Positions 63,239 to 64,000 of a stretch of 64,000 bases of DNA are shown one piece after another. The translations under genes were made by a program, and so were the position numbers. The DNA is from UBA8949 sp942493365 (lineage in GTDB: Bacteria; Bacillota; Clostridia; Saccharofermentanales; UBA5734), in contig OW818697.1 in the NCBI GenBank assembly GCA_942493365.1, positions 2,232,001 through 2,296,000 of the forward strand. The letters run 5' to 3'. The notes under the pieces were generated by a model, which was not told where the DNA came from, did no database searches, and saw only the letters and a program-made list of their open reading frames with translations. Numbering within the stretch: position 1 is the stretch's first letter; each line of letters begins with the position of its first letter.

Positions 63239-63267
63239 TTGACAATTGCCAGAGTGCATTGTATGAT
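63239..63267 (+). promoter_or_regulatory. cysK promoter
   Basis: TTGACA (63239-63244), 17-base spacer, TATGAT (63262-63267): a strong sigma-A promoter. Confidence 0.9.
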
Positions 63268-63278
63268 GTCTATATCAT

Positions 63279-63293
63279 ACATATCATATATGT
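63279..63293. promoter_or_regulatory. Inverted repeat in the cysK leader, possible Rrf2 operator
   Basis: ACATAT-CAT-ATATGT is a perfect 6+6 dyad just downstream of the cysK -10. ATATCATA also recurs at 63272-63279 and 63193-63200. Position suits repression by the divergent Rrf2 protein. Confidence 0.5.
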
Positions 63294-63313
63294 TTTATAT
63301 TCGGAGGTCACCC

Positions 63314-64000
63314 ATGCGTAAAATTTATCAAAGTATAACTCAGTTGATCGGCAAAACGCCCCTGCTCGAGTTAACCAACTTCGAAAAAAGGCACGTGTTG
63401 CAAGCCAAAATCATCGCCAAGCTGGAGTACTTCAACCCGGCCGGCAGCGTCAAGGATCGTATCGCCCTGGCCATGGTCGACGAAGCCGAAGCCAATGGCA
63501 AGCTCAAACCCGGCTCGATCATCATTGAGCCAACCAGTGGCAACACCGGCATCGGCTTGGCCTCGGTCGCCGCCGCCCGTGGTTACAAGGTCATCTTGAC
63601 CATGCCAGAAACCATGAGTGTTGAACGGCGCAACCTGCTCAAAGCCTACGGAGCGGAATTGGTCCTGACCGAGGGTGCCAAAGGCATGAAGGGTGCCATC
63701 GCCCGCGCCGATGAACTGGCCGCCGCAACCCCCAATTCCTACATCCCGGGCCAGTTTGTCAACCCCGCCAATCCAGCTGTTCACAAAGCCACCACCGGCC
63801 CGGAAATCTGGGATGACACCGACGGCAAAGTCGACTTTCTGGTCGCCGGCGTCGGCACCGGCGGCACCATCACTGGCGTCGGCGAATTTCTGAAGTCCAA
63901 AAACCCCCGCATTCAGGTCATTGCTGTCGAACCGGATGATTCACCGGTTCTGTCCGAGGGCAAGTCCGGGCCGCACAAAATTCAGGGCATCGGTGCCGGT
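63314..64000 (+). CDS. cysK: Cysteine synthase A (5' 229 codons, cut by window end)
   Basis: ATG 63314 follows GGAGGT. The frame runs to the window edge without a stop; about three quarters of the protein is visible. PLP Lys is in NPAGSVKDRIAL, the substrate loop is PTSGNTGIGLA, and the phosphate-binding loop is GVGTGGTITGVGE. It makes L-cysteine from O-acetylserine and sulfide. Divergence from the Rrf2 gene is as expected for a cysteine regulon. Confidence 0.96.
   Translation, partial: MRKIYQSITQLIGKTPLLELTNFEKRHVLQAKIIAKLEYFNPAGSVKDRIALAMVDEAEANGKLKPGSIIIEPTSGNTGIGLASVAAARGYKVILTMPETMSVERRNLLKAYGAELVLTEGAKGMKGAIARADELAAATPNSYIPGQFVNPANPAVHKATTGPEIWDDTDGKVDFLVAGVGTGGTITGVGEFLKSKNPRIQVIAVEPDDSPVLSEGKSGPHKIQGIGAG

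Overview
The window is a compact, mostly chromosomal stretch from a GC-rich anaerobic Bacillota/Clostridia-type bacterium. The lineage is inferred from pyruvate formate-lyase under a ZTP riboswitch, two-subunit Fe-S fumarase, a GntR/LacI-hybrid AraR, a Spo0A-type DNA-binding protein, MltG, TypA, Der, a DUF512 radical-SAM protein, YceD and L32. Strong purine-rich Shine-Dalgarno sites and TTGACA/TATAAT-type promoters fit the same group. I saw no rRNA, tRNA or CRISPR array.

Layout. 1-1 kb: tail of a pirin gene, a small Thr-rich membrane protein, a Fic-like gene remnant, then promoter plus ZTP riboswitch. 1-3.9 kb: pflB-pflA. 3.9-7.2 kb: an AT-richer accessory block (DUF2691-like protein, PH-like membrane protein, AAA/DUF4143 ATPase, unknown protein). 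7.2-9.9 kb: inosine/uracil-DNA glycosylase, O-antigen-ligase-like membrane protein, AraC/GyrI regulator. 9.9-15.5 kb: sugar use (galK, araB-araA, divergent araR). 15.5-19.6 kb: D-Ala-D-Ala carboxypeptidase and a nucleoside-salvage operon (pdp, deoC). 19.6-23 kb: MATE/MarR efflux pair and fumarase. 23-29.3 kb: HU, Spo0A-like regulator, DtxR-type regulator, HAD phosphatase, ligA, heptamer repeats. 29.3-33.3 kb: metallophosphoesterase, prepilin peptidase, CPBP protease, AI-2E-family permease. 33.3-35.9 kb: two beta-propeller lipoproteins. 35.9-45.1 kb, all leftward: core genes yceD-rpmF-DUF512-der-typA-mltG-mltG-U32. 45.2-51.8 kb: a set of zinc-ribbon, single-membrane-span proteins split by an IS1595-family element, including two tandem beta-propeller paralogs. 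51.8-61.4 kb: copper handling (HMA-SafE-cupredoxin fusion, CsoR, lipoprotein, CopA, two-component system), interrupted by an orphan RHS C-terminal tip with a putative immunity gene. 61.5-64 kb: cysteine metabolism (PatB/MalY lyase, Rrf2 repressor, divergent cysK cut by the window end).

Most notable points: a fully readable ZTP riboswitch whose terminator competes with its pseudoknot upstream of pflB; tandem MltG paralogs, one with the catalytic Glu changed to Gln; a stand-alone Spo0A-C-type regulator whose last codons lie in the HU terminator; the zinc-ribbon/beta-propeller cluster with duplicated promoters; the displaced RHS tip inside a copper region; and the same heptamer repeat vocabulary at two distant loci. 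Operon and regulatory claims are inferences from spacing and sequence, not measured.
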